Shown: positions 41,556 through 49,154 of the stretch, in pieces
Numbering within the stretch: position 1 is the stretch's first letter
How the letters are laid out: the number at the start of each line of letters is the position of its first letter
Origin: JADHLJ01 sp038118725
GTDB lineage: Bacteria; Pseudomonadota; Alphaproteobacteria; Thalassobaculales; Thalassobaculaceae
DNA length: 64,000 bases
Assembly (NCBI GenBank): GCA_038118725.1
Contig: JAYOIK010000023.1
Location: forward strand, 3,892 to 67,891
Reading direction: 5' to 3'
The notes under the pieces: generated by a model
The model's database searches: none
Told to the model about the DNA's origin: nothing
The model's input: the letters and a program-made list of their open reading frames with translations, nothing else
Translations under genes and position numbers: made by a program

Positions 41556-42650
41556 ATGATCTACCTCGACCATCATGCCACCACGCCTCTGGATCCGAGA
41601 GTCCGGTCGGCCATGCTTCCCTATTTCGAGGCCCAGTTCGGCAACCCTCACTCGCGGGACCATGCCATCGGGTGGCGGGCCGGCGAAGCCGTGGACAAGG
41701 CCCGACAAGATTTAGCGAGGGCCATCAACGCGGAGCCGGACGAGATCATTTTCACGTCGGGCGCGACCGAGGCCAATAACATGGCGCTGCGCGGGATCGA
41801 CGGCGATATTCTCGCATCGCCGATCGAGCATCCCAGCGTCCTGAACGCGCGCGATGTGATCACATTTCCCATCGGCAAGGACGGCTTGATCGATCCGGAT
41901 TGCCTGGCGGGCGCGATCGGGTCCGGCCCGCGCATGGTTTCCGTCGGTCTCGTCAATCATGAGATCGGTGTGATCCAACCCATCGCCGAGATCGCCCGGG
42001 TCTGCCGCGAGCGCGATATCCTCCTGCACGTGGATTGCGCCCAGGCCTTGGGCAAAATCGCGGTGGATGTCACGGCCCTCGATATCGACCTCGCGAGTTT
42101 TTCCGCGCACAAGGCATACGGTCCGATGGGTATCGGCGCGCTTTTCATCCGCCGCGGTGTCGAGGTTAAGCCGTTGATTACCGGTGGTGGCCAGGAGATG
42201 GGATTGCGGGCGGGGACCGTGCCGCTCCCTTTGGTCGTCGGTTTCGCGACCGCCGCAACCATCGCGCGCCGGGACCTTGAGAGCGATCACGCGCGCATCG
42301 AGGCACTACGCGATGGCTTGCTCGCCAAGCTACGGCAGGGCATTCCGGGCCTCGTCGTCAATGGTTCGATGACCGCGCGGATCGCGGGCAATCTGAACCT
42401 TACACTGCCGGGCGTGGGCGCGGAGGACTTCACCCTGACACTACCGAATGTCGCGATCTCCACCGGCTCCGCCTGCGCCAGCGGATCGAATGAACCGTCA
42501 AGCGTGCTGGCCGCGCTACGGCTCGACGTGGATTCCACCGCGCGTTCAATCCGTCTCTGCCTTGGCCGATTTACGTCGGCCGAGGAGGTAGACCACGCCG
42601 CCGACGCCATGATCGCGGCGTGGCGAAAACTGGCGCGCCAAACTAGATAG
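41556..42650 (+). CDS. Cysteine desulfurase (NifS/IscS-like class V aminotransferase)
   Basis: PLP enzyme (364 aa) that takes sulfur from cysteine as an enzyme persulfide. Diagnostic parts are MIYLDHHATTPLDPRVRSAM at the start, EIIFTSGATEANNMALRGI, the PLP Lys in SFSAHKAYGPMGIGALFI (about residue 195), and the catalytic Cys in AISTGSACASGSNEPSSVLA (near residue 315). ATG 41556 is chosen because GGGAGGG lies 7 bases upstream. No isc/suf genes adjoin it, so it is not a standard Fe-S operon member. It lies right after the purine island, which fits a possible role in sulfurating the xanthine dehydrogenase cofactor; this is inference. Confidence 0.9.
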   Translation: MIYLDHHATTPLDPRVRSAMLPYFEAQFGNPHSRDHAIGWRAGEAVDKARQDLARAINAEPDEIIFTSGATEANNMALRGIDGDILASPIEHPSVLNARDVITFPIGKDGLIDPDCLAGAIGSGPRMVSVGLVNHEIGVIQPIAEIARVCRERDILLHVDCAQALGKIAVDVTALDIDLASFSAHKAYGPMGIGALFIRRGVEVKPLITGGGQEMGLRAGTVPLPLVVGFATAATIARRDLESDHARIEALRDGLLAKLRQGIPGLVVNGSMTARIAGNLNLTLPGVGAEDFTLTLPNVAISTGSACASGSNEPSSVLAALRLDVDSTARSIRLCLGRFTSAEEVDHAADAMIAAWRKLARQTR

Positions 42651-42679
42651 CATCCGCCAAGTGGACAACTACGAGCCGA

Positions 42680-42706
42680 GGCCCCGCCGTGCGCCAGGGC
42701 AACGGG
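42680..42706. repeat. Palindromic repeat, family C, degenerate copy
   Basis: GGCCCCGCCGTGCGCCAGGG followed by CAACGGG; resembles the copies at 16235 and 16365, with several mismatches. Confidence 0.5.
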
Positions 42707-42735
42707 TTACGATGATCTATCTCCCCGCTCTAACC

Positions 42736-42760
42736 GTCGTCCTGGCGCAAGGCAGGACCT
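42736..42760. repeat. Palindromic repeat, family C, inverted copy
   Basis: GTCGTCCTGGCGCAAGGCAG followed by GACCT. Reverse complement matches the 16235 copy (CCTGCCTTGCGCCAGGACGAC) over about 20 bases without mismatch, and pairs with the copy at 42680. Confidence 0.75.
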
Positions 42761-42948
42761 CGCGATGGGTCTATCAAGCGAGGAGAATCGGTCTAAACAA
42801 TAGCACCGAGTCGAGAACCCGGCAGTTCACCAGGGCGGCACAATCGCCACGAGACAATCCTCCCCATGATTTCGCGGATCCGGACCATTTACCGGCGAAG
42901 CCGCGGTGTTAGTCTTGCGGGAAAATCAACCCTGGGAGACCCCGCGCC

Positions 42949-44010
42949 GTGGAAGTCGGAATTCTTTTCACCTCTCATCCGGACCCAAAGACCGAACCCT
43001 ATCCGCATCAAGCGATCCATGAGCGGGTAACCCGCGAGATTCTCGAGGCCGAGGCGCTGGGATTCGATAGCGTTTGGATCGCCGAGCACCACTTCTCGAA
43101 TACCTACGGCATTCTCCCGGACCCGTTCAGCTATCTCGCCTATCTCGCCGCCAAGACCACGCGGATCAAACTCGGCGCGGCGGTGATGGTGGTCCCGTTG
43201 CACCATCCCATGCGGATCGTCGAGAACGCCGCCTTCATTGATATTCTAAGCAACGGTCGCTTTCAGCTCGGGCTCGGCTCGGGATACCGCCCCTACGAGT
43301 TCGAGGGACTGGGCATGAGTTATGAGCAACGTCGCGAGATCCAGCAGGAGGCCATTCCGCTCATTCTACAGGGGTTTCACGAAAAGCGGGTGAACGCCGA
43401 CGGCAAGCACTTCAAATTCAAGATGGACGAGCAGTACGAGATCTTCCCGCACCCTATCCAAAAGCCGCATCCGCCGTTCTTCATGGGCGCCGGCACGGAC
43501 GAGTCCATGCAATTCGCCGCCGAGCACGGCTTTGGTCTGATGCAGTCGACACTGCCCACGCTCGAGGTCATCGGCGAGCATATCCGACATTATCGCAAGC
43601 ACATGAAGTCCGCCCCGGCGCCGTTGAACCAGAACCCGGCCTTCGGGCGCGTCGACGTGGTGCGCATGGTCTATGTCGCGCCGACGGATGCCTTGGCGCG
43701 AGAGCAGAGCGAGGCCGGCATCACCCACCACATGAAGGCCTTTGGTCAGGCCGGCAGTTATCTCGGCGACGTCACCGGCGGCGTCAGCGAGGATCGGTTT
43801 TCATATGACTACCTCGCCGAGAACACGATCCTGCACGGCTCGCCGGAAACCGTGATCCGCAAGATCGAGGCATTCCGGGATGTCGGCGCCACCTCGATCA
43901 TGGTGCATTACCCCCCGTATTACGGGCTCGAGCAGACACTCGACATGCTGCGGCTTTTCGCCAAGGAAGTCTTGCCGCATCTGCGGGAGATGCAGCCGGC
44001 GGCGGAGTAG
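42949..44010 (+). CDS. LLM-class flavin-dependent monooxygenase (luciferase-like)
   Basis: FMN-dependent bacterial-luciferase-fold enzyme (353 aa). The GTG start 42949 follows a GGGAG site. It has EAEALGFDSVWIAEHHFSNT near residue 38-57, LGAAVMVVPLHHPMRIVENA, then FQLGLGSGYRPYEFEGLGMS and HPPFFMGAGTDESMQFAAEH, all typical. It needs reduced flavin from a partner reductase; a PPOX-fold gene lies elsewhere in the window but no dedicated reductase adjoins it. The substrate is unknown. The next gene (SMP-30) starts 4 bases later, so both are probably co-transcribed, perhaps oxidising a cyclic or ester compound that SMP-30 then opens. Confidence 0.9.
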   Translation: MEVGILFTSHPDPKTEPYPHQAIHERVTREILEAEALGFDSVWIAEHHFSNTYGILPDPFSYLAYLAAKTTRIKLGAAVMVVPLHHPMRIVENAAFIDILSNGRFQLGLGSGYRPYEFEGLGMSYEQRREIQQEAIPLILQGFHEKRVNADGKHFKFKMDEQYEIFPHPIQKPHPPFFMGAGTDESMQFAAEHGFGLMQSTLPTLEVIGEHIRHYRKHMKSAPAPLNQNPAFGRVDVVRMVYVAPTDALAREQSEAGITHHMKAFGQAGSYLGDVTGGVSEDRFSYDYLAENTILHGSPETVIRKIEAFRDVGATSIMVHYPPYYGLEQTLDMLRLFAKEVLPHLREMQPAAE

Positions 44011-44014
44011 CGCG

Positions 44015-44944
44015 ATGGCCGAGCTTCGCGAAATCACCAGCGGTCTCAGGTTCCCCGAGGGACCGATCGCCATGCCCGATGGCTCGGTCCTGCTGGTGGA
44101 GATCGCGGCGGGATGTATCACCCGTGTCGCGCCGGACGGGGCCAAGAGCCTAGTCGCCAAGACCGGCGGCGGCCCCAACGGCCTCGCGATCGGCCCGGAC
44201 GGGCGTTGCTATGTCTGCAACAATGGCGGCATGCCCTTCTTCGAGAAAGACGGTAAACATTACCCGAGCCTTTCGACCCCCGAGGTCCCGCACGGCTGGA
44301 TCGAAGCAGTGGATCTGGAAACCGGAAAGAGCGAGGTGCTGTACCGGGAATGTGACGGCCACCCGCTGATCGGCCCCAATGACATTGTCTTCGACGCCGA
44401 GGGCGGGCTCTGGTTCACCGACCACGGGCACACGCGGCGGCGCGATCGGGACCGGGGCGGCGTTTACTACGCCAGGCCCGACGGCTCCTTCATCACCACG
44501 GTCATCGCGCCGATGGATGGGCCGAACGGTATCGGCCTGTCACCGGACGGATCAGAGCTCTATGTCGCCGAGACCCATAGCGGTCGTGTCTGGGCCTTCG
44601 AGATCGAGGGACCGGGCAAGATCAAGCGCACAAGGGGGCCGGTCCCCTGGGAGCGTGGCCGGCTGATTGGCGCGCCGGCGGGCTATCATCTGTTTGACTC
44701 CCTGGCGGTGGATAGCGCGGGCAATGTCTGCGTCGGCTCGCTGCCCGGAGCGATCGACATATACGCGCCTGACGGAAGTTCCGAGCAACGCCTGGAGATG
44801 CCGGACCTGTTCCCGACCAATATCTGTTTCGGCGGCCCGAACCTCACGACCGCGTTCATCACCCTGTCCAATACCGGTCAGCTAGTTGCCATGGAGTGGC
44901 CGAGACCGGGATTGCCGCTACATTTCTTGAACCCAAGAGACTAA
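44015..44944 (+). CDS. SMP-30/gluconolactonase family hydrolase
   Basis: Six-bladed beta-propeller lactonase-like protein (309 aa). The family motifs are REITSGLRFPEGPIAMPDGS (metal-binding Glu in FPEGP), KTGGGPNGLAIGPDGRCYVC, GPNDIVFDAEGGLWFTDHGH (metal-binding Asn), DGPNGIGLSPDGSELYVAET and HLFDSLAVDSAGNVCVGSLP with the catalytic Asp. It probably hydrolyses a lactone in the same route as the luciferase-like enzyme upstream. Its stop overlaps the convergent BenE-like gene by 4 bases. The frame is open upstream, but ATG 44015 fits the family. Confidence 0.9.
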   Translation: MAELREITSGLRFPEGPIAMPDGSVLLVEIAAGCITRVAPDGAKSLVAKTGGGPNGLAIGPDGRCYVCNNGGMPFFEKDGKHYPSLSTPEVPHGWIEAVDLETGKSEVLYRECDGHPLIGPNDIVFDAEGGLWFTDHGHTRRRDRDRGGVYYARPDGSFITTVIAPMDGPNGIGLSPDGSELYVAETHSGRVWAFEIEGPGKIKRTRGPVPWERGRLIGAPAGYHLFDSLAVDSAGNVCVGSLPGAIDIYAPDGSSEQRLEMPDLFPTNICFGGPNLTTAFITLSNTGQLVAMEWPRPGLPLHFLNPRD

Positions 44945-46104
44945 GGCGCGACGTCCCCTCGCGCGCGCTCGAACCCGATCCTCAAGCCGTGGGCGATCAA
45001 TCCCACCACGAGCCCCCAAAACGCCGCGCCAATACCGAACGCGGTGATCCCGGATGCCGTCACCACGAAGGTAGTCACCGCGACAAAACGATCACCGCTT
45101 GCATCCATCGCCGAGCTTAGCGCTCCGACCAACGGGCCGGTCAGCGCCACCCCCGCGACCGTGATGATCAGCGCCTCCGGAAAACTGGCGAACAAGGTGA
45201 CCACCGAGGCCCCGAAAAAGCCCAGCCCGACATAGTAAAGTGCGTAGACCGGTCCGCACATCCAGCGTTTGTCCTTGTCCGGATGCGCGTCGGGGCCGGT
45301 GCAGATCGACGCGGAGATCGCCGCCAGATTGCTGGCATGCGCTCCGAACACCGATGTCGCCAGCGATGCGAGGCCCGCCACCGTCAGGATCGAACGGCTG
45401 GGCACCTGATACTCGGCGGCGCGCAGGACCGCGAAACCGGGGAGGTTCTGCGACGCCATGGTCACCAGATAAAGCGGGATGCCGAGGCCGATCAGAACCG
45501 CCGGCTCCCAGGACGGAGTGATCCACAACAAGCTGGACATCTCGAAACCACCCACGGGTTTAGCCATCCCAAGCGCATGCGCCAGCACGACGCCGACCAC
45601 CAGAACCACGATGACCGCCCAGGAGGGCGAGAACAGCCGGAGCACCAGGAAGGTCGCGAGCAACGGTAGCACCAACATCCAATCCGTCTGGGCGTATCCC
45701 CAGACGGCGACCACGAAATCGAACAAAACGCCGGCCAACATGGCCGAGGCGATGGCGGTGGGGATCTTCTCGATCAGTTGGCCGAGAGGGCGGATCGCCG
45801 CGGTCAAGGTCAACAGCACGCCGGCCAACACAAAAGCGCCGACCGCGGCCTCGATCGTGATCCCCGTGGACGCGGCGATGATCGCGGCGCCCGGCGTCGA
45901 CCATGCCGCGACAATCGGCATGCGGTGGCGAAGGCATAGAATTCCGGTGATCGCCGCGATCGCGAAACACAGCGCCGAGACCCAGGACGAGGTTTCGGCG
46001 GCGCTCGCGTCCACCGCCTTGGCCGCCGCGAGGATGATCGCGACCGATCCCCCAAAGCCGACCAGGACCGCCACCACGGCGGAAATCACGACCGATGCGC
46101 GCAT
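44941..46104 (-). CDS. BenE-type benzoate/H+ symporter-like transporter
   Basis: Integral membrane transporter (387 aa) of the BenE family. About 11-12 hydrophobic segments are visible from MRASVVISAVVAVLVGFGGS onwards, with PIVAAWSTPGAAIIAASTGI near residue 75 and GIPLYLVTMASQNLPGFAVL near residue 205. The segment FGAHASNLAAISASICTGPD near residue 255 is characteristic. I chose ATG 46104; the frame is open to 46245 but only this start begins right before the first helix. Substrate is perhaps benzoate or a similar aromatic acid, by family. It is divergent from the second luciferase-like gene, 171 bases apart. Confidence 0.88.
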   Translation of the reverse strand: MRASVVISAVVAVLVGFGGSVAIILAAAKAVDASAAETSSWVSALCFAIAAITGILCLRHRMPIVAAWSTPGAAIIAASTGITIEAAVGAFVLAGVLLTLTAAIRPLGQLIEKIPTAIASAMLAGVLFDFVVAVWGYAQTDWMLVLPLLATFLVLRLFSPSWAVIVVLVVGVVLAHALGMAKPVGGFEMSSLLWITPSWEPAVLIGLGIPLYLVTMASQNLPGFAVLRAAEYQVPSRSILTVAGLASLATSVFGAHASNLAAISASICTGPDAHPDKDKRWMCGPVYALYYVGLGFFGASVVTLFASFPEALIITVAGVALTGPLVGALSSAMDASGDRFVAVTTFVVTASGITAFGIGAAFWGLVVGLIAHGLRIGFERARGDVAP

Positions 46105-46275
46105 CTTCCCTGCTCCACTCCCTCGTCGGATTTTCGATCCAGGACCATCCACCCGATAATCATCGGACCCAAGCAACGCCATCCTGGCGATAGTTCGATC
46201 CCGTGTTAACATCCCAGGCATTGTGAAATCGACACGCCCGATCAAAGGCGCGCCGGAACAGTGGAGGCGAAAGCC

Positions 46276-47391
46276 ATGCGGCTAGGAATGTTCATGCAAC
46301 CGGTTCACGACCCCGCGCGTGACCTCACCGAGATCCTGGAGGAAGACCGCGAGGCGATCATTTTGGCCGACAAGCTCGGTTTCCACGAGGTATGGGTCGG
46401 CGAACATGCCGCGGCCACCTCCGAGCCAATCCCGGCGCCGCTGGTGTTTCTCGCGACCCTGCTGGGCGAGACCAAGACCATCAAGATGGGTACTGGTGTG
46501 TTTTGCCTCCCGCATCACCACCCCGCGCAGATCGCCGGACAGGCGGCGCTTTTCGACCATCTCTCCAAGGGACGCTTCCAGATGGGGATCGGCAATGGCA
46601 GCCTGTCCTCGGATGTCGAGTTGTTCGGGGTCGGCGGAACCACCGATCGCGGCGCGATGGTCAAGGAATCCATCGAGCATATTCTGGCGATCTGGGAGGG
46701 AAACCCGCCCTACGACCGTTCCGGTGAGTACTGGGACGTCAAGATCAAGGACGTAAGCCGCGAAGAGTATGGGGTCGGGCATTTCCCGAAACCGTATCAG
46801 CAACCGCATCCCCCGATCGCGATCTCAATCATGTCGCCCAAGTCGAGCAGCGCGCGCCTTGCAGGCGAAAACGGCTGGATTCCGATTTCCGGCGCGGCTT
46901 TTCTGCACCCCCGCCATACCGCCAGCCATTGGGAGACCTATTGCGAGGGCTGCGAGAAGGCCGGACGGGTCGCCGATCCCGATATCTGGCGGGTTTCGCG
47001 GAGCATCGTCACCGCCTCCAGCGATCAAGAAGCCTATGACTACATCATGAAGCCGGACGGCCCGATCAGTTTCTGGTTCCGTTACTTGGTCTCCTCGCTC
47101 AAGGCGCGGGGCCTGATCAAGCACGCCGCGCCGGACGGCCATCCCGATCCGGATTCCATCACCTGGCAGGAAGTCGCCGAGTTTCAGGTCGCCTGGGGCT
47201 CACCGTCGACCGTCGTCGACAAATTGGTCGCGTTGCGTGACATCACCGGGCATTTCGGCGTGCTGACGGCGATGGCCCATGAATGGGACGACCACGCCTT
47301 TTGCAAGAAATCGCTCGCGCTGCTCACCGAGGAGGTGATGCCGGCTTTCTCGCAACATGCCGAGGCGGGACGCGCGGCGGCCGCCGAATAG
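46276..47391 (+). CDS. LLM-class flavin-dependent monooxygenase, second copy
   Basis: Another luciferase-fold flavin enzyme (371 aa), not close to the first. It has MRLGMFMQPVHDPARDLTEI at the start, ADKLGFHEVWVGEHAAATSE, GTGVFCLPHHHPAQIAGQAA and FQMGIGNGSLSSDVELFGVG. A loop rich in Pro/His (FPKPYQQPHPPIAISIMSPK) follows near residue 180. ATG 46276 has GGAGG about 9 bases upstream and is preferred to the GTG 46261. Substrate unknown. It lies 9 bases before the hydratase gene, so both are co-transcribed. The first step would be oxygenation and the hydratase might then act on the ring-opened product. Confidence 0.9.
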   Translation: MRLGMFMQPVHDPARDLTEILEEDREAIILADKLGFHEVWVGEHAAATSEPIPAPLVFLATLLGETKTIKMGTGVFCLPHHHPAQIAGQAALFDHLSKGRFQMGIGNGSLSSDVELFGVGGTTDRGAMVKESIEHILAIWEGNPPYDRSGEYWDVKIKDVSREEYGVGHFPKPYQQPHPPIAISIMSPKSSSARLAGENGWIPISGAAFLHPRHTASHWETYCEGCEKAGRVADPDIWRVSRSIVTASSDQEAYDYIMKPDGPISFWFRYLVSSLKARGLIKHAAPDGHPDPDSITWQEVAEFQVAWGSPSTVVDKLVALRDITGHFGVLTAMAHEWDDHAFCKKSLALLTEEVMPAFSQHAEAGRAAAAE

Positions 47392-47400
47392 GGCGCGGGC

Positions 47401-48177
47401 ATGGCCATGAACGAAGACTCCATCGCCAAGGCCGGCACCCTGCTGGCCGGGGCGTGGAGTCAGTCCGCCCTGCTGGAGGGGTTGCCCAACTACCTCTACC
47501 CGAACGACGTCCACGAAGCGGCCGAGATCCAGACCGCCATGGCCGCGATGATCGGCGACGCGGTCGTCGGCTGGAAAGTCGCGGGCAAGCCCGGCCCGAT
47601 GGTCGGGCGGATCTTCGCGTCACATTGCCACCAAGGCGCGGTGACCTTGCCGGCCCGTCAGTTCCACCACCGACCGGCCCTGGAATGCGAGATCGGCTTC
47701 CAGGTAATGCGTGATTTCTCTCCCGGTTCGGTGGCTTACAGCCGGGAAGAGGTCGCCGAAGCGGCACGCCTGACCTTTACGGTCGAGATCGTCGGCACGC
47801 GCTTCGCCAACGGGCTCCATATTCCCGAAACCGAGGAACAGCGTCTGGCGATCCTCGCCGACAACGCGGCGGGCGCGGGGCTCGTCGTCGGCCCGCAACT
47901 CGCCGACTGGCGCGATCTCGATCTGCTCGACATCCCGATTGAACTCCGCGTCGATGGCGGCGCCAAGGAACCCGCGAACCCGCTACCGAGGCATGACCCG
48001 CTGGACACGCTGCACTGGCTGGTGAAAGAACTGTCGAACCGCGAAATCGGCATTCGCGCCGGCCAGTTCGTCACCACTGGAAGCGCCACCAAGTTGTACG
48101 AGATGAAACCTGGAATTTCCGCCGTCGCCACCTTCGGTGACCATGGCGCCGTGGAGGTCGCGCTCGAACCGGCGTGA
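47401..48177 (+). CDS. 2-keto-4-pentenoate hydratase/fumarylacetoacetate hydrolase-like protein
   Basis: 258-aa protein of the MhpD/2-oxopent-4-enoate hydratase group. Typical parts are EAAEIQTAMAAMIGDAVVGW then KVAGKPGPMVGRIFASHCHQ, PALECEIGFQVMRDFSPGSV with the metal-binding Glu pair, FTVEIVGTRFANGLHIPETE and GLVVGPQLADWRDLDLLD. The C-terminus has IRAGQFVTTGSATKLYEMKP. It probably hydrates a dienoate from aromatic or related ring cleavage. It follows the luciferase-like gene and is convergent with the CoA-transferase gene, 46 bases apart. Confidence 0.87.
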   Translation: MAMNEDSIAKAGTLLAGAWSQSALLEGLPNYLYPNDVHEAAEIQTAMAAMIGDAVVGWKVAGKPGPMVGRIFASHCHQGAVTLPARQFHHRPALECEIGFQVMRDFSPGSVAYSREEVAEAARLTFTVEIVGTRFANGLHIPETEEQRLAILADNAAGAGLVVGPQLADWRDLDLLDIPIELRVDGGAKEPANPLPRHDPLDTLHWLVKELSNREIGIRAGQFVTTGSATKLYEMKPGISAVATFGDHGAVEVALEPA

Positions 48178-48223
48178 CGCGCCGGAGCAGCGGCGCCGTG
48201 TCACGGATTCGAGGTTGATACCC

Positions 48224-48946
48224 TTAAAGGTCGGGCGCGACGAGTTCCTTGCAGTCCGGCGCCGCCGTCAGGGTCGGTTCGGTCAGTTCCTGGAGCGCCT
48301 CCAGGGTCATGCCGGGCACCATCTCGCGCACCACCAGCCCCGCCTCGGTCACGTCGATGACCGCAAGATCGGTAAAGACCCGCTTCACGCATCCCGCCGA
48401 GGTGAGAGGATAGCTGCATTTGTTCACGATCTTAGGCTCGCCCTTGCGGGTTACATGATCGGTCATTACCCAGACCTGTTTAGCCCCCGCCGCCAGGTCC
48501 ATGGCGCCGCCGACTCCGGGCGGGAAGGTTGGGTTATCGGTGGTCCAATTCGCCAGATCTCCCGAGCCCGATACCTGGAACGCGCCCAACATGGCGATAT
48601 CGATATGGCCGCCGCGGATCATCGCGAAAGCCTCGGAATGCACGAAATAGGACCCGCCCGGAGACATGGTGATCGGTTGCTTGCCGGCATTCACAAGATC
48701 CGGGTCTTCCTCTCCCTCCGGCGGACGCGGTCCGAAGCCGAGAATGCCGTTCTCGCTGTGCAGGACGATCTCGCGGTCCTCGGGCAGGTGATCGGCGCAT
48801 TGGGTGGGAATGCCGATCCCCAGATTGACGTAGCTGCCGTCCGGAATCTCACGCGCCGCCCTCCAGGCCAATTGCTTGCGAGAGAGTTTCACCGGGGCCG
48901 CTTGGCCCACATCAACCGTTTCAACCGCCATGACATCCAATCCCAT
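48224..48946 (-). CDS. 3-oxoacid CoA-transferase subunit B (ScoB/PcaJ-like), without partner
   Basis: Beta subunit of a two-chain family I CoA-transferase (240 aa). The catalytic Glu lies in HSENGILGFGPRPPEGEEDP near residue 64-83. Other family parts are PDGSYVNLGIGIPTQCADHL, GHIDIAMLGAFQVSGSGDLA and MTDHVTRKGEPKIVNKCSYP. The A subunit that normally lies immediately upstream is missing: the region beyond 48946 holds the aminotransferase gene on the other strand. Substrates of relatives are acetoacetate or 3-oxoadipate. The start is uncertain (48946 or 48931). Confidence 0.9.
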   Translation of the reverse strand: MGLDVMAVETVDVGQAAPVKLSRKQLAWRAAREIPDGSYVNLGIGIPTQCADHLPEDREIVLHSENGILGFGPRPPEGEEDPDLVNAGKQPITMSPGGSYFVHSEAFAMIRGGHIDIAMLGAFQVSGSGDLANWTTDNPTFPPGVGGAMDLAAGAKQVWVMTDHVTRKGEPKIVNKCSYPLTSAGCVKRVFTDLAVIDVTEAGLVVREMVPGMTLEALQELTEPTLTAAPDCKELVAPDL

Positions 48947-49154
48947 GAAAACCGCGCCGGAACCGTCCAGCCACGGGCCACTCTATGCCGTGTGGCGCGG
49001 CGGGAAAAGACCCGGCCGACCGACCGAACACGAAATCGGCGAAACTCCGCCTTTTCTTTGCCGCGCGGCGGGAGTAATGTCCCGGCCTTGTCGCGCCGCA
49101 AGCCGACGCCCCCCAAGTCCGTATCGCTCCAAACCCGATTCCCGGGAGTTTCGA

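Larger units (their letters stand above)
42651..42948. other. Gap after cysteine desulfurase gene, with repeats
   Basis: 298 bases without a convincing gene. Two family C repeat copies occupy 42680-42706 and 42736-42760. The last 50 bases hold the ribosome site region (GGGAG) of the luciferase-like gene. No promoter was assigned. Confidence 0.45.
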
